Assembly (NCBI RefSeq): GCF_004153545.1
Contig: NZ_SDVA01000008.1
Span: forward strand, 1 to 64,000
DNA from: Serinicoccus sediminis
GTDB lineage: Bacteria; Actinomycetota; Actinomycetes; Actinomycetales; Dermatophilaceae
DNA length: 64,000 nt
Direction of reading: 5' to 3'
Numbering within the stretch: position 1 is the stretch's first letter; every line of letters starts with the position of its first letter. Positions 8,727-17,383 of the stretch are shown here, in pieces. A program made the translations under genes and the position numbers. The notes beneath the pieces are model-generated. The model worked only from the letters and a program-made list of their open reading frames with translations, made no database searches and had not been told where the DNA came from.

Positions 8727-9684
8727 CGATTCAACTACCCAGGACCAGGGGTCGTCGGGCTACGTGAGCTCCGAGGGCAGCTTCGAGCGCAAGAGCCACT
8801 ACATCCCCGACCGCATCACCCGCGACGGCCGGGACGGCTTCCCCGTCGAGCCCGGGCGGTACCGCCTCGCCGTCTCCCGGGCCTGCCCGTGGGCGCACCG
8901 GATGGTCCTCACCCGGCACCTGCTGGGTCTGGAGGACGTCATCAGCATGGCGGTCGCCGGCCCGGTGCACGACGAGGACTCCTGGACCTTCGACCTCGAC
9001 CCCGGCGGCGTCGACCCGGTGCTCGGCATACCCCGCCTCAAGGACGCCTACGACGCCCGCCCGGAGGGCTACCCCGACTCCGGCATCACCGTCCCCGCCT
9101 TCGTGGACACGACGACCGGCCGGGTCGTGACCAACGACTTCCACCAGATGGTCAAGGACCTCGTCACCGAGTGGGGCGACCACCACGCCCCCGACGCGCC
9201 GGACCTGTGGCCCGAGCACCTGAGGGACGAGATCGAGGAGGTCTCCGACCTCGTCTACGCCGACGTCAACAACGGGGTCTACCGGTGCGGCTTCGCCGGC
9301 ACCCAGGAGGCCTACGACGAGGCCTTCGAGCAGCTGTTCTCCCGCCTCGACTGGCTCTCCGAGCGGCTCGAGGGCCAGCGGTACCTCGTCGGTGACCAGC
9401 TGACCCTGGCGGACGTGCGCCTCTGGCCGACCCTGGTGCGCTTCGACGCGGCCTATCACGGCCACTTCAAGTGCAACCGGCACAAGCTCACCGAGATGCC
9501 CGTCCTCTGGGCTTACGCCCGCGACCTGTGGCAGACGTGGGACTTCGGCTCGACGACGAACCTCGAGCACGTCAAGGCGCACTACTACGCCACCCACCGC
9601 GACATCAACCCGACGGGCGTCGTGCCGCTGGGCCCGGACACCAGCGGCTGGACCACGCCGCACGGCCGCGAGTCGCTCGCCTGA
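8710..9684 (+). CDS. Glutathionyl-hydroquinone reductase (xi-class GST)
   Basis: A 324-residue protein of the YqjG/ECM4 family. These enzymes reduce glutathionyl- or similar thiol-hydroquinones through a cysteine. The catalytic motif SRACPWAHR lies near residue 56, followed by the family segment with WTFD and PVLGIPRLKDAY. The all-helical GST C-terminal domain contains RYLVGDQLTLADVRLWPTLVRFD. Actinobacteria mostly use mycothiol, so the thiol partner here may be mycothiol. The ATG at 8710 is favoured because GGAGG lies just before it; ATG 8719 and GTG 8698 are alternatives. It overlaps the end of the dipeptidase gene and is probably cotranscribed. Confidence 0.88.
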   Translation: MGSMSDDSTTQDQGSSGYVSSEGSFERKSHYIPDRITRDGRDGFPVEPGRYRLAVSRACPWAHRMVLTRHLLGLEDVISMAVAGPVHDEDSWTFDLDPGGVDPVLGIPRLKDAYDARPEGYPDSGITVPAFVDTTTGRVVTNDFHQMVKDLVTEWGDHHAPDAPDLWPEHLRDEIEEVSDLVYADVNNGVYRCGFAGTQEAYDEAFEQLFSRLDWLSERLEGQRYLVGDQLTLADVRLWPTLVRFDAAYHGHFKCNRHKLTEMPVLWAYARDLWQTWDFGSTTNLEHVKAHYYATHRDINPTGVVPLGPDTSGWTTPHGRESLA

Positions 9685-9692
9685 GCACCGGA

Positions 9693-9722
9693 CCACCCGC
9701 GCCGCGAGGGCGGCGCGGGTGG
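9693..9722 (+). terminator. Hairpin terminator after the reductase gene
   Basis: A 13-bp perfect stem (9693-9705 with 9710-9722) closes a 4-base loop. It lies 8 bases after the stop and ends just before the TACCAT box that drives trpS. Confidence 0.8.
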
Positions 9723-9723
9723 C

Positions 9724-9729
9724 TACCAT
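9724..9729 (+). promoter_or_regulatory. -10 box (TACCAT) for leaderless trpS
   Basis: A TANNNT hexamer lies 8 bases before the GTG at 9738, directly after the terminator hairpin. Confidence 0.5.
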
Positions 9730-9737
9730 CACACGTC

Positions 9738-10877
9738 GTGACCACCGAGCCCCAGCCGATCCTGCCCCACGACGCCGACGACAGCGAGGCGCTGTCCGAC
9801 TCCACCTCCGAGGCCTCGCTGCGCCGCAGCGTGGCCCGCAGCGAGCAGATCTGGGGCGACCTCGGGCAGCACCCCGGCCGCTACCGGATGCTCACCGGTG
9901 ACCGCCCGACCGGCCACCTCCACCTCGGTCACTACTTCGGGAGCCTGCGCAACCGGGTGGCGCTGCAGGACCAGGGCGTGGACACGTGGGTGCTCATCGC
10001 CGACTACCAGGTCATTACCGACCGGGACACCGTCGACTCGATCCAGGAGCGCGTGTTCTCGCTGCTCACGGACTACCTGGCCGTCGGCATCGACCCCTCC
10101 CGCACCACGGTCTTCGCCCACTCGCAGGTGCCGGCGCTCAACCAGCTGCTGCTGCCCTTCCTGTCCCTGGTGACCGACTCCGAGCTGCGGCGCAACCCGA
10201 CGGTCAAGGCGGAGCAGGAGGCCACCGGGGGCCGCCCCATGACCGGGCTCATGCTGACCTACCCGGTGCACCAGGCCGCCGACATCCTCTTCTGCAAGGC
10301 CAACGTCGTCCCGGTCGGCAAGGACCAGCTGCCGCACCTGGAGCAGACCCGGGTCGTGGCCCGTCGCTTCGACGAGCGCTACGGCAGGGCGGGGGACGGC
10401 AGCCTCCCGGTCTTCCCCGCCCCCGACGCCCTGCTCTCCGAGGTGCCGAACCTGCTCGGCACCGACGGGCAGAAGATGAGCAAGTCCCGCGGCAACGTCA
10501 TCGAGCTGCGGATGAGCGCGGACGAGACCGCTCGGGCCATCAAGAGGGCCGTCACCGACGCCGACCGGCACATCACCTACGACCCGGTCGGCCGGCCCGA
10601 GGTGTCCAACCTCGTGCTGCTGGCCTCGCTGACGACCGGGCGCGAGCCGCAGGCGGTCGCCGACGAGATCGGGGACGGGGGGTCCGGCACCCTCAAGCGG
10701 GTGGTCACCGAGGCCGTCAACGAGCACCTCGCGCCGCTGCGGGCCCGGCGGGCCGAGCTGGAGGCCGACCCCGCCGAGCTGCGGCGGGTGCTGGCCCTCG
10801 GCAACGCGCACGCCAACGAGGTGGCCGAGGCGACGCTGGCCGAGGTGCGCGAGGCCATGCAGATGGTCTACTCCTGA
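9738..10877 (+). CDS. trpS: Tryptophanyl-tRNA synthetase
   Basis: A 379-residue class I aminoacyl-tRNA synthetase that charges tRNA-Trp. The HIGH-type motif is in GDRPTGHLHLGHYFGSL (residues about 54-70) and KMSKS lies near 246. It belongs to the subgroup beginning with GDRPTG...HLGHYFGSL rather than the more usual SGIQPTG...LGNYLGA subgroup. About 45 extra N-terminal residues, acidic and Ser-rich, precede the catalytic domain. The GTG start is chosen because it follows a TACCAT box; upstream in-frame codons overlap the previous gene. Whether a second trpS exists elsewhere in the genome cannot be seen. Confidence 0.93.
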   Translation: MTTEPQPILPHDADDSEALSDSTSEASLRRSVARSEQIWGDLGQHPGRYRMLTGDRPTGHLHLGHYFGSLRNRVALQDQGVDTWVLIADYQVITDRDTVDSIQERVFSLLTDYLAVGIDPSRTTVFAHSQVPALNQLLLPFLSLVTDSELRRNPTVKAEQEATGGRPMTGLMLTYPVHQAADILFCKANVVPVGKDQLPHLEQTRVVARRFDERYGRAGDGSLPVFPAPDALLSEVPNLLGTDGQKMSKSRGNVIELRMSADETARAIKRAVTDADRHITYDPVGRPEVSNLVLLASLTTGREPQAVADEIGDGGSGTLKRVVTEAVNEHLAPLRARRAELEADPAELRRVLALGNAHANEVAEATLAEVREAMQMVYS

Positions 10878-10897
10878 CCCGCGACGGAGAGGCAGCG

Positions 10898-12007
10898 ATG
10901 GTGCACGCGCCACGGGTCGTGGTCGTCGTCGACCGTTCCGGCGACCGGCTGCCGCCCGGCACCGAGGAGACCGTCGCGCAGGGGTGGCGGACCGCGGCCC
11001 CCCACGCGCAGGTCGAGACGCACCTCCTGCACGACGGCGGGGCCGGGTTCGCGGCCGTGGTGGCCGAGCGAGCGGCGTCCGCCGGGGCTCCGGTGGCGAC
11101 CCACCCCGTCCTCGTGCCCGACCCGACCGGGCGCGAGGTGCCCGCCGCGGTCACCGTCGTGGGCGAGGGTGCCGGGGCCACGGCAGACCTCGACACCGCG
11201 CAGGTGGTCGGCCGGCACCTGGTGGACGCCGCCCGGCTCGCCGACCCGGGCGGTCTCAGCAGCGCCGGGGTCGGCATCCTGCTGCGCCGCGCCCGTGGTC
11301 TGGGCGCGCGACGGGTGGTCGTGGGCGCCGGCCCCGCGGCCGCCCACGACGGCGGCCGGGGTCTGCTCGCCGCGCTCGGCGCCGGGCCGGACCTCGAGCA
11401 CCTGGCCGCGGTGCGCGAGGAGTGGGCCGACGTCGCCCTGGTGCTCGCGACGACGAGCGAGGCCTCGCTGCTCGGCTTCCACGGCGCCAGCGCCTCCCTG
11501 GGCGAGCTCGGGGTCGCCCCGACCGTCACCCAGCGGCTGGAGACCGAGCTCGGGATGCTCAGCGACCGCGTCAACGCCCTGCTGCCGCCGCCGCGAGACC
11601 TGCTGACCGGGCTGCCCCGACGGCCCGAGCGCTCACCCGGGTCGGGGGTGGCCGGGGGCATCGGGTTCGCCCTGCAGCTGCTCGGCGCCCGCACCGACAC
11701 CGGGCCCCGGCTGCTCCTCGAGGAGCTCGGGGTCGGCCCCCGGCTGCCCGGCGGGCTCGTCGTCCTCGTCACGGACACCTACGACTGGACGACCATCCAC
11801 GCCGGGGTGGTCCCGGACGCGGCCCGGGCGGCCTCCGAGGCCGCCTCGCCCACCGTCGTCCTCGCCCGCGAGGTGGCCGTGGGCCGCCGGGAGGGGATGT
11901 CCCTGGGCGTGAGCGGCTCCTACGGGCTGCGGGCGGGGGAGGAGCTGGCGGACCTCGCCGCCCGGGTGGCCCGTACGTGGACCCCGACCCCGCCCCGACC
12001 CCGGTGA
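10898..12007 (+). CDS. Glycerate-kinase-like protein, apparently degenerate
   Basis: A 369-residue protein whose overall plan follows the GlxK/GarK glycerate 2-kinase family: N-terminal strand (RVVVVVDRSGD), DGGAGF, PDPTGREVPA, the SSAGVGILL segment, DGGRGLLAALG, GGIGFALQLLGA and a final VTDTYDW-EAASPTVVLAREVA part. Several hallmark residues are altered: the DSFKGSLSA-type start is lost, DGGEGT is DGGAGF, and the GGSATNDGG loop reads GAGPAAAHDGG. Catalytic activity is therefore doubtful. The ATG is preceded by GGAGAGG with 5 bases spacing. It follows trpS by 20 bases and precedes the ErpA-type gene. Confidence 0.7.
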   Translation: MVHAPRVVVVVDRSGDRLPPGTEETVAQGWRTAAPHAQVETHLLHDGGAGFAAVVAERAASAGAPVATHPVLVPDPTGREVPAAVTVVGEGAGATADLDTAQVVGRHLVDAARLADPGGLSSAGVGILLRRARGLGARRVVVGAGPAAAHDGGRGLLAALGAGPDLEHLAAVREEWADVALVLATTSEASLLGFHGASASLGELGVAPTVTQRLETELGMLSDRVNALLPPPRDLLTGLPRRPERSPGSGVAGGIGFALQLLGARTDTGPRLLLEELGVGPRLPGGLVVLVTDTYDWTTIHAGVVPDAARAASEAASPTVVLAREVAVGRREGMSLGVSGSYGLRAGEELADLAARVARTWTPTPPRPR

Positions 12008-12092
12008 CGTACCCTGGCGAGGACGGGAACAGGACGACCCCAGGGCGACGTTCCCCGTGCACGACTTCCCCTCACGAGAGGACTCTCAGCGC

Positions 12093-12443
12093 ATGACCGA
12101 CACCCAGACGACCAAGAGCCACGGCGTCACCCTCAGCGACGTCGCGGCGGGCAAGGTCAAGAGCCTGCTCGAGCAGGAGGGACGTGACGACCTGCGCCTA
12201 CGCATCGGGGTGCAGCCGGGTGGCTGCTCCGGGCTCATCTACCAGCTCTACTTCGACGAGCGCACCCTCGACGGCGACCTCGTCGCCGACTTCGACGGGG
12301 TCGAGGTGGTCGTGGACCGGATGAGCGCCCCCTACCTCGACGGCGCCTCCATCGACTTCGCCGACACCATCGAGAAGCAGGGCTTCACCATCGACAACCC
12401 CAACGCCGGGAGCTCCTGCGCCTGCGGGGACAGCTTCAGCTGA
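12093..12443 (+). CDS. erpA: Iron-sulfur cluster insertion protein, HesB/IscA/ErpA family
   Basis: A 116-residue A-type Fe-S carrier that passes clusters to apo-proteins. The three conserved cysteines are present: C45 in PGGCSGL, and C109 and C111 in the C-terminal SSCACGDSF. Length and motif spacing fit the family. The ATG at 12093 follows a GAGAGGA sequence; an in-frame upstream ATG at 12057 would add 12 residues unlike the family. A TACCCT box at 12010-12015 may start its message with a leader of about 70 bases. Its position just upstream of cytochrome oxidase genes is common in actinobacteria. Confidence 0.92.
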   Translation: MTDTQTTKSHGVTLSDVAAGKVKSLLEQEGRDDLRLRIGVQPGGCSGLIYQLYFDERTLDGDLVADFDGVEVVVDRMSAPYLDGASIDFADTIEKQGFTIDNPNAGSSCACGDSFS

Positions 12444-12456
12444 GACCGGCGCCCGG

Positions 12457-13167
12457 ATGGTCCCGCAGGAGCCGCCGTCCACCCCGTGGGAGCTCACCAC
12501 GGACGGCGCCCTCCCCGGGGAGGACCTCGTCGGGATCGGTGCCGACCTGGAGCCGGGCACGATCCTGGCCGCCTACCGTTCCGGGCTCTTCCCCATGGGC
12601 CTCGGGGACGGCGGCGCACCACCCATCGGGTGGTGGTCGCCCGACCCGCGGGGGGTCCTGCTCCCTGGCGACCTGCACCTGAGCCGCTCCGCGCGTCGGT
12701 CCACCCGCGCCCTGCGGACCACGGTCGACCAGGCCTTCGCCGCCGTCGTCGAGGGCTGCGCCGACCCGGGCCGGGACGGCGGCTGGATCACCAGGGAGAT
12801 CGCCGACGCCTACCTGGCCCTGCACGAGCTGGGCTGGGCGCACTCGGTGGAGGTGTGGCGCGAGGACGAGCTGGTGGGCGGGGTCTACGGCCTGGCGGTG
12901 GGGCGCCTCTTCGCCGGCGAGTCCATGTTCCACCGGGCACCTGACGCCTCCAAGGCCGCGCTGGCCGAGCTGGTCTCGGTGCTCTCCGAGGACGGGGAGC
13001 CCTGGCTGCTCGACGTGCAGTGGCAGACCCCCCACCTTCGCTCGCTGGGAGTGCGCACGGTGGGGCGCGTCGGCTACCTCCGGCTGCTGCGCGAACGGGT
13101 GGCGCAGGACCTCCCCAGCCGCTGGCGCGGCATACCCCCCGGTGGCCGCACCTCGCCCGACGCGTGA
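12457..13167 (+). CDS. aat: Leucyl/phenylalanyl-tRNA-protein transferase
   Basis: A 236-residue N-end-rule enzyme that attaches Leu or Phe from aminoacyl-tRNA to proteins with N-terminal Arg or Lys, marking them for ClpS/ClpAP-type degradation. Family segments are clear: AYRSGLFPMG, WWSPDPRGVLLPGDLHLSRS, GGWITREIADAYLALHELGWAHSVE, and VYGLAVGRLFAGESMFHR. Length is normal. It starts 13 bases after the erpA-type gene, with only a weak ribosome binding site, and is probably cotranscribed with it. Confidence 0.94.
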   Translation: MVPQEPPSTPWELTTDGALPGEDLVGIGADLEPGTILAAYRSGLFPMGLGDGGAPPIGWWSPDPRGVLLPGDLHLSRSARRSTRALRTTVDQAFAAVVEGCADPGRDGGWITREIADAYLALHELGWAHSVEVWREDELVGGVYGLAVGRLFAGESMFHRAPDASKAALAELVSVLSEDGEPWLLDVQWQTPHLRSLGVRTVGRVGYLRLLRERVAQDLPSRWRGIPPGGRTSPDA

Positions 13168-13170
13168 GGG

Positions 13171-13176
13171 TAGAGT
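13171..13176 (+). promoter_or_regulatory. -10 box (TAGAGT) upstream of ctaC
   Basis: A TANNNT hexamer ends 7 bases before an in-frame GTG at 13184. It would start transcription at or near that codon, giving either a leaderless start or a 36-base leader for the GTG at 13220. Confidence 0.5.
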
Positions 13177-13219
13177 GAGGCGCGTGAAGCCAGCCGTCCC
13201 AGCATCAAGAGGTGGATCC

Positions 13220-14107
13220 GTGCCGCGTGAACGAGGAGGGGCCGCGGTCGGTCCCCGTGGGCGCCGGGCCGTGGCCCTGGTGGCCGCCGGCGCGGGCGCG
13301 CTGGCCCTGTCAGGGTGCGGCGAGGCCGTCACCCGGGGCTTCCTCCCCGAGCCCGCGACCGAGGTGGGGCCGGAGGTCATCGGCTTCTGGAACGCCACCT
13401 GGATCGCCGCCCTGGCCGTGGGTGCCCTGGTCTGCTTCCTCGTCCTCTGGGCGGTCTTCGCCTACCGGCGCCGCGCCCAGGACGAGGTCCCCGTGCAGTT
13501 CCGCTACCACGTGCCGTTCGAGATCCTCTACACCGTCGTCCCCATCCTCATGGTCGCGGCGATGTTCGGGCAGACGGTCAACGTGCAGAACGCCCTGCTC
13601 GACACCGAGCAGGAGCCGGACGTCACCGTCAACGTCGTCGGCAAGAAGTGGAGCTGGGACTTCAACTACGTCGACGAGCAGGTCTACGTCAGCGGACAGC
13701 AGGCCCGCGACCTCAACGAGGGTGCGGAGGGGCTGCCGGAGACCCTGCCCCGCCTGGTGCTGCCCGTCGACAGCCGGGTCGAGTTCGTCCTCACCTCGCG
13801 CGACGTCATCCACTCCTTCTGGGTGGTGAACTTCCTGCAGAAGCTCGACATGGTCCCGGGGCGGGTCAACATCTTCCAGGTGACGACGACCGAGGAGGGC
13901 ACCTTCGCCGGCAAGTGCGCCGAGCTGTGCGGCGCCTACCACTCGGAGATGCTCTTCGAGGTCGACGTCGTCTCCCAGGAGGAGTACGACGCCTTCATCG
14001 CCGACCTCGAGGAGTCGGGGAACACCGGGCAGCTGGGGACGGAGCTGGACCAGTACGAGCTGATGCCCGACCAGCGCGCCAAGCTGCCTGAGGGAATGAG
14101 GAACTGA
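13220..14107 (+). CDS. ctaC: Cytochrome c oxidase subunit II
   Basis: A 295-residue membrane-anchored lipoprotein of the aa3 oxidase. It carries the CuA centre, which takes electrons from cytochrome c or, in actinobacteria, from the QcrC subunit. A lipobox (LALSGC, Cys about 33) ends the signal peptide. Two membrane helices follow (about 48-70 and 94-110). The CuA ligands are in [12 protein letters not shown], with the upstream His in [12 protein letters not shown] chose GTG 13220 because AGAGGTGG lies 5 bases upstream; GTG 13184 is an alternative that would fit a leaderless message. The stop overlaps the ctaD start. Confidence 0.93.
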   Translation: MPRERGGAAVGPRGRRAVALVAAGAGALALSGCGEAVTRGFLPEPATEVGPEVIGFWNATWIAALAVGALVCFLVLWAVFAYRRRAQDEVPVQFRYHVPFEILYTVVPILMVAAMFGQTVNVQNALLDTEQEPDVTVNVVGKKWSWDFNYVDEQVYVSGQQARDLNEGAEGLPETLPRLVLPVDSRVEFVLTSRDVIHSFWVVNFLQKLDMVPGRVNIFQVTTTEEGTFAGKCAELCGAYHSEMLFEVDVVSQEEYDAFIADLEESGNTGQLGTELDQYELMPDQRAKLPEGMRN

Positions 14108-15894
14108 TGGCCATCACCACGGACCGTCCGCAGGTCGGCGCGCCCACGACGGGTCGGCCGGCGCCGTCCATGCCCCAGCGCAGCTCGTTCGTGCGCAACG
14201 CCGTCAAGGTCCTCACGACCACCGACCACAAGGTCATCGGCAACCTCTACTTCGTCGCCACCATGGTGTGGTTCATCATCGGCGGGCTCATGGCGCTGCT
14301 CATCCGGGCCGAGCTGTTCGTGCCCGGGCTGCAGGTCGTGGACAACCCGGAGATCTACAACCAGCTGTTCACGATGCACGGCACGGTCATGCTGCTGATG
14401 TTCGCGACCCCGCTGTTCGCCGGCTTCGCGAACGCGCTCGTCCCGCTGCAGATCGGTTCGCCCGACGTGGCGTTCCCCCGGCTCAACATGCTCGCCTTCT
14501 GGATGTTCCTCTTCGGCAGCCTCATCGCGGTCGGCGGGTTCCTCACGCCCAGCGGCGCCGCGAGCTTCGGCTGGTTCGCCTACCAGCCGCTCGCCGGGCC
14601 CACGCACAGCCCCGGCCTGGGCGGTGACCTGTGGGTCATCGGCCTGGCGGTCAGCGGCTTCGCGACGATCTTCGGTGCGGTCAACTTCATCACCACCATC
14701 CTGTGCATGCGCGCCCCGGGCATGACGATGTTCCGGATGCCGATCTTCACGTGGACGGTGCTCGTCACCTCGATCCTCGTGCTCGTGGCCTTCCCGGTCC
14801 TGGCCGCCGCGTTCTTCGGGATGGCGGTCGACCGGATCTTCGGGTGGCACATCTTCGACCCCGAGCACGGCGGGGCGATGCTCTGGCAGCACCTGTTCTG
14901 GTTCTTCGGCCACCCCGAGGTCTACATCATCGCGCTGCCCTTCTTCGGCATCATCTCCGAGGTCATCCCGGTCTTCTCCCGCAAGCCGCTGTTCGGCTAC
15001 AAGACCTTGGTGATGGCGACGATGGCGATCGCCGCGCTCTCGGTGTCGGTGTGGGCGCACCACATGTACGCCACCGGCGCCATCCTGCTCGAGTTCTTCA
15101 CCATCATGACCATGCTCATCGCGGTCCCCACCGGCGTGAAGTTCTTCAACTGGATCGGCACCATGTGGAAGGGCTCCATCAAGATGGACACGCCCATGCT
15201 GTGGGCGGTCGGCTTCCTCATCACCTTCCTCTTCGGTGGCCTCACCGGCATCATCCTGGCCAGCCCGGCCCTGGACTTCCACGTCTCCGACACCTACTTC
15301 GTGGTCGCGCACTTCCACTACGTCGTGTTCGGCACCGTGGTGTTTGCGATGTTCGCCGGCTACTACTTCTGGTGGCCGAAGTTCACCGGCCACATGCTGG
15401 ACGAGCGGCTCGGCAAGGTCCACTTCTGGATGCTCTTCCTGGGCTTCCACGGCACCTTCCTCATCCAGCACTGGCTGGGCGTCCAGGGCATGCCGCGGCG
15501 CTACGCGGACTACCTGCCGGAGGACGGCTTCACCTGGATGAACCAGCTGTCGACGGTCTCCTCGTTCCTGCTGGCCGCCTCGATGCTCCCCTTCTTCTAC
15601 GCCGTCTGGAAGAGCTACAAGACGCCCAAGGTCGAGGTCGACGACCCCTGGGGCTGGGGCATGTCCCTGGAGTGGGCCACGTCCTGCCCGCCGCCGCGGC
15701 ACAACTTCGACTCGCTGCCGAGGATCCGCTCGGAACGGGCGGCGTTCGACCTGCACCACCCGGAGATCGGCACCCTGGAGTCGCCGGAGCCGGACAAGGG
15801 TGTCGCCGAGCAGCTGCTCGGCGGCCCGGACACCGACCCGGACGGGCGCAACGGCACCGACCGCGGCGGATACACCGGAAGTGAGCGCGGCTGA
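14107..15894 (+). CDS. ctaD: Cytochrome c oxidase subunit I
   Basis: The 595-residue catalytic subunit of the aa3 oxidase; it holds haem a and the haem a3-CuB centre that reduces oxygen and pumps protons. Twelve membrane helices are expected. Key segments are visible: [28 protein letters not shown] with the cross-linked His-Tyr of Cu[10 protein letters not shown] and [12 protein letters not shown] with the axial histidines. A cytoplasmic C-terminal extension follows the last helix ([21 protein letters not shown]), typical of actinobacteria. Start and stop overlap ctaC and ctaF by one base each. Confidence 0.97.
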   Translation: MAITTDRPQVGAPTTGRPAPSMPQRSSFVRNAVKVLTTTDHKVIGNLYFVATMVWFIIGGLMALLIRAELFVPGLQVVDNPEIYNQLFTMHGTVMLLMFATPLFAGFANALVPLQIGSPDVAFPRLNMLAFWMFLFGSLIAVGGFLTPSGAASFGWFAYQPLAGPTHSPGLGGDLWVIGLAVSGFATIFGAVNFITTILCMRAPGMTMFRMPIFTWTVLVTSILVLVAFPVLAAAFFGMAVDRIFGWHIFDPEHGGAMLWQHLFWFFGHPEVYIIALPFFGIISEVIPVFSRKPLFGYKTLVMATMAIAALSVSVWAHHMYATGAILLEFFTIMTMLIAVPTGVKFFNWIGTMWKGSIKMDTPMLWAVGFLITFLFGGLTGIILASPALDFHVSDTYFVVAHFHYVVFGTVVFAMFAGYYFWWPKFTGHMLDERLGKVHFWMLFLGFHGTFLIQHWLGVQGMPRRYADYLPEDGFTWMNQLSTVSSFLLAASMLPFFYAVWKSYKTPKVEVDDPWGWGMSLEWATSCPPPRHNFDSLPRIRSERAAFDLHHPEIGTLESPEPDKGVAEQLLGGPDTDPDGRNGTDRGGYTGSERG

Positions 15895-16295
15895 TGCGGG
15901 CAGAGGTCAAGGTCTTCGGCGTGCTGGTGCCGTTCTTCGCGCTGGCCACGGTGCTCTACGCGTGGTTCACCACCCCCAAGGAGTGGGTCGGCATCATCGG
16001 GCTGATGCTCACGATGCTGTTCTCCGCGTTCATCGCGTTCTACCTCTGGGTCACCGGACGCAAGACCGACGCCCGCCCGGAGGACGACCTGCAGGGCGAG
16101 ATCGCCGACCTGTCCGGGGACTACGGGCACTTCGCGCCCTACTCCTGGTGGCCCCTGTGGCTGGGGCTGTCGGTCGCCGCGGTGGCGCTGGGGCTGGCCG
16201 TCGGGTGGTGGCTGCTCATCTGCGCCGTCCCCTTCCTGCTCATCTCCCTCCTCGGCTGGACCTTCGAGTTCTTCCGGGGCGAGAAGGCGGTCTAG
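15894..16295 (+). CDS. ctaF: Cytochrome c oxidase subunit 4 (actinobacterial CtaF type)
   Basis: A 133-residue membrane protein with four hydrophobic helices (about 7-27, 32-52, 82-102 and 104-122). This is the plan of the actinobacterial subunit IV that stabilises the aa3 oxidase. The N-terminus [20 protein letters not shown] and the GDYGHFAPYSWWPL loop are characteristic. It overlaps the ctaD stop by one base and ends the ctaC-ctaD-ctaF operon before a strong hairpin. Confidence 0.92.
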   Translation: MRAEVKVFGVLVPFFALATVLYAWFTTPKEWVGIIGLMLTMLFSAFIAFYLWVTGRKTDARPEDDLQGEIADLSGDYGHFAPYSWWPLWLGLSVAAVALGLAVGWWLLICAVPFLLISLLGWTFEFFRGEKAV

Positions 16296-16319
16296 ACGCC
16301 CCGACGGGGCACACGTGCG

Positions 16320-16350
16320 AGGAGCGGGCGGCCGGTGGCCGCCCGCTCCT
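16320..16350 (+). terminator. Hairpin terminator after ctaF
   Basis: A perfect 14-bp stem (16320-16333 with 16337-16350) has a 3-base loop and lies between the convergent ctaF and quinone reductase genes; it can act in both directions. Confidence 0.85.
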
Positions 16351-16388
16351 GCGTCGTGGTCTGCCCTGGTCCCAGGGCACCAGCGGTC

Positions 16389-17360
16389 TCAGGGCACCAG
16401 CAGCAGCTTCCCGGCCGTCCCGCCGGCCTCGAGGTCCTCGTGCGCCTGCCGGGCCTCGGCCAGGGGGTAGCGCGCCGAGATGCGCACGTCGAGCTCGCCG
16501 GCGGCGACGAGGTGGAGCAGGTCGTCCGCGCGGGCGGTGAGCTCGGCGCGGTCGGCGACGTAGTGGGCCAGGCTGGGCCGGGTGAGGAACAGCGAGCCAC
16601 GCTGGTTGAGGACCTGGGGGTCGACGGGCGGGACCGGCCCGCTCGCGGCGCCGAACAGCACCATCATGCCGCGCGGGCGCAGCAGCTCCAGGCCGGCCTC
16701 GAAGGTGTCCCGGCCCACCCCGTCGTAGACCACGTGCACGCCCTCCCCGCCGGTGACCTCGCGGACGCGCTCGACCAGGTCCTCCTCGCGGTACAGCACC
16801 ACCTCATCGGCTCCGGCGTCCCGGGCCAGCTCCGCCTTCGGCGTGGTGCCCACCGTGCCGACGACCCGGACCCCCGCCCGGGAGAGCAGCTGGGTCAGCA
16901 GCAGGCCGACGCCGCCGGCGGCGGCGGTCACCAAGGCGGTCTGCCCGGGGGAGGCCGGGAAGGTGCTGCGGGCGAGGTAGTGGGCGGTCAGCCCCTGCAG
17001 CATGACGGCGGCAGCGGTCTCCAGCTCCACCTCGGCGGGCACCAGCACGAGCCGGTCGGCGGCCACCACGGCCTCGTCAGTGTACCCGGTGCCCGGGGAC
17101 ATGGCCCACGCCACCCGGTCGCCCTCGGCGACGCCGGTGACCTCGGTGCCGACCGAGCGCACGGTCCCCGCCCCCTCGCTGCCCACGACGAACGGGGTGG
17201 GCAGGGGGTAGGCGCCGGAGCGGTGGTAGACGTCGATGAAGTTCACCCCGGACGCGGCGACGTCCACCAGGACCTCACCCGGGCCGGGCTCAGGGGTGGG
17301 GCGGTCGACGAGGGTGAGGGCCTGCGGCCCTCCGGTCTGTTCCACGATGATGGCGCGCAT
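16389..17360 (-). CDS. NADPH:quinone oxidoreductase, zinc-free MDR family
   Basis: A 323-residue medium-chain dehydrogenase/reductase of the quinone reductase (QOR) type. The GroES-like half includes GPGEVLVDVAASGVNFIDVYHRSG, and the cofactor half has TAAAGGVGLLLTQLL near residues 148-163. The structural and catalytic zinc cysteines of alcohol dehydrogenases are absent, as expected for QOR. It probably reduces quinones or other activated alkenes with NADPH. A TAGCGT box lies 6 bases before the ATG, with no ribosome binding site. It stands alone between the two cytochrome operon parts, convergent with ctaF. Confidence 0.88.
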   Translation of the reverse strand: MRAIIVEQTGGPQALTLVDRPTPEPGPGEVLVDVAASGVNFIDVYHRSGAYPLPTPFVVGSEGAGTVRSVGTEVTGVAEGDRVAWAMSPGTGYTDEAVVAADRLVLVPAEVELETAAAVMLQGLTAHYLARSTFPASPGQTALVTAAAGGVGLLLTQLLSRAGVRVVGTVGTTPKAELARDAGADEVVLYREEDLVERVREVTGGEGVHVVYDGVGRDTFEAGLELLRPRGMMVLFGAASGPVPPVDPQVLNQRGSLFLTRPSLAHYVADRAELTARADDLLHLVAAGELDVRISARYPLAEARQAHEDLEAGGTAGKLLLVP

Positions 17361-17366
17361 GCCGCG

Positions 17367-17372
17367 ACGCTA
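17367..17372 (-). promoter_or_regulatory. -10 box (TAGCGT) for leaderless quinone reductase gene
   Basis: The minus-strand TANNNT hexamer lies 6 bases from the ATG at 17360. It lies inside the short gap after trpD. Confidence 0.5.
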
Positions 17373-17383
17373 TCGCGCGTCGC

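Noticed and set aside
13184-13219. Longer start for ctaC at GTG 13184
   Set aside because: It fits a leaderless promoter, but the 12 extra residues are unlike family starts and GTG 13220 has a well-placed ribosome binding site; kept only as an alternative.
13936-15759. Open frame of 607 codons on the minus strand
   Set aside because: It is antisense to ctaD and rich in Glu, His and Arg from reversed codons; no family match.
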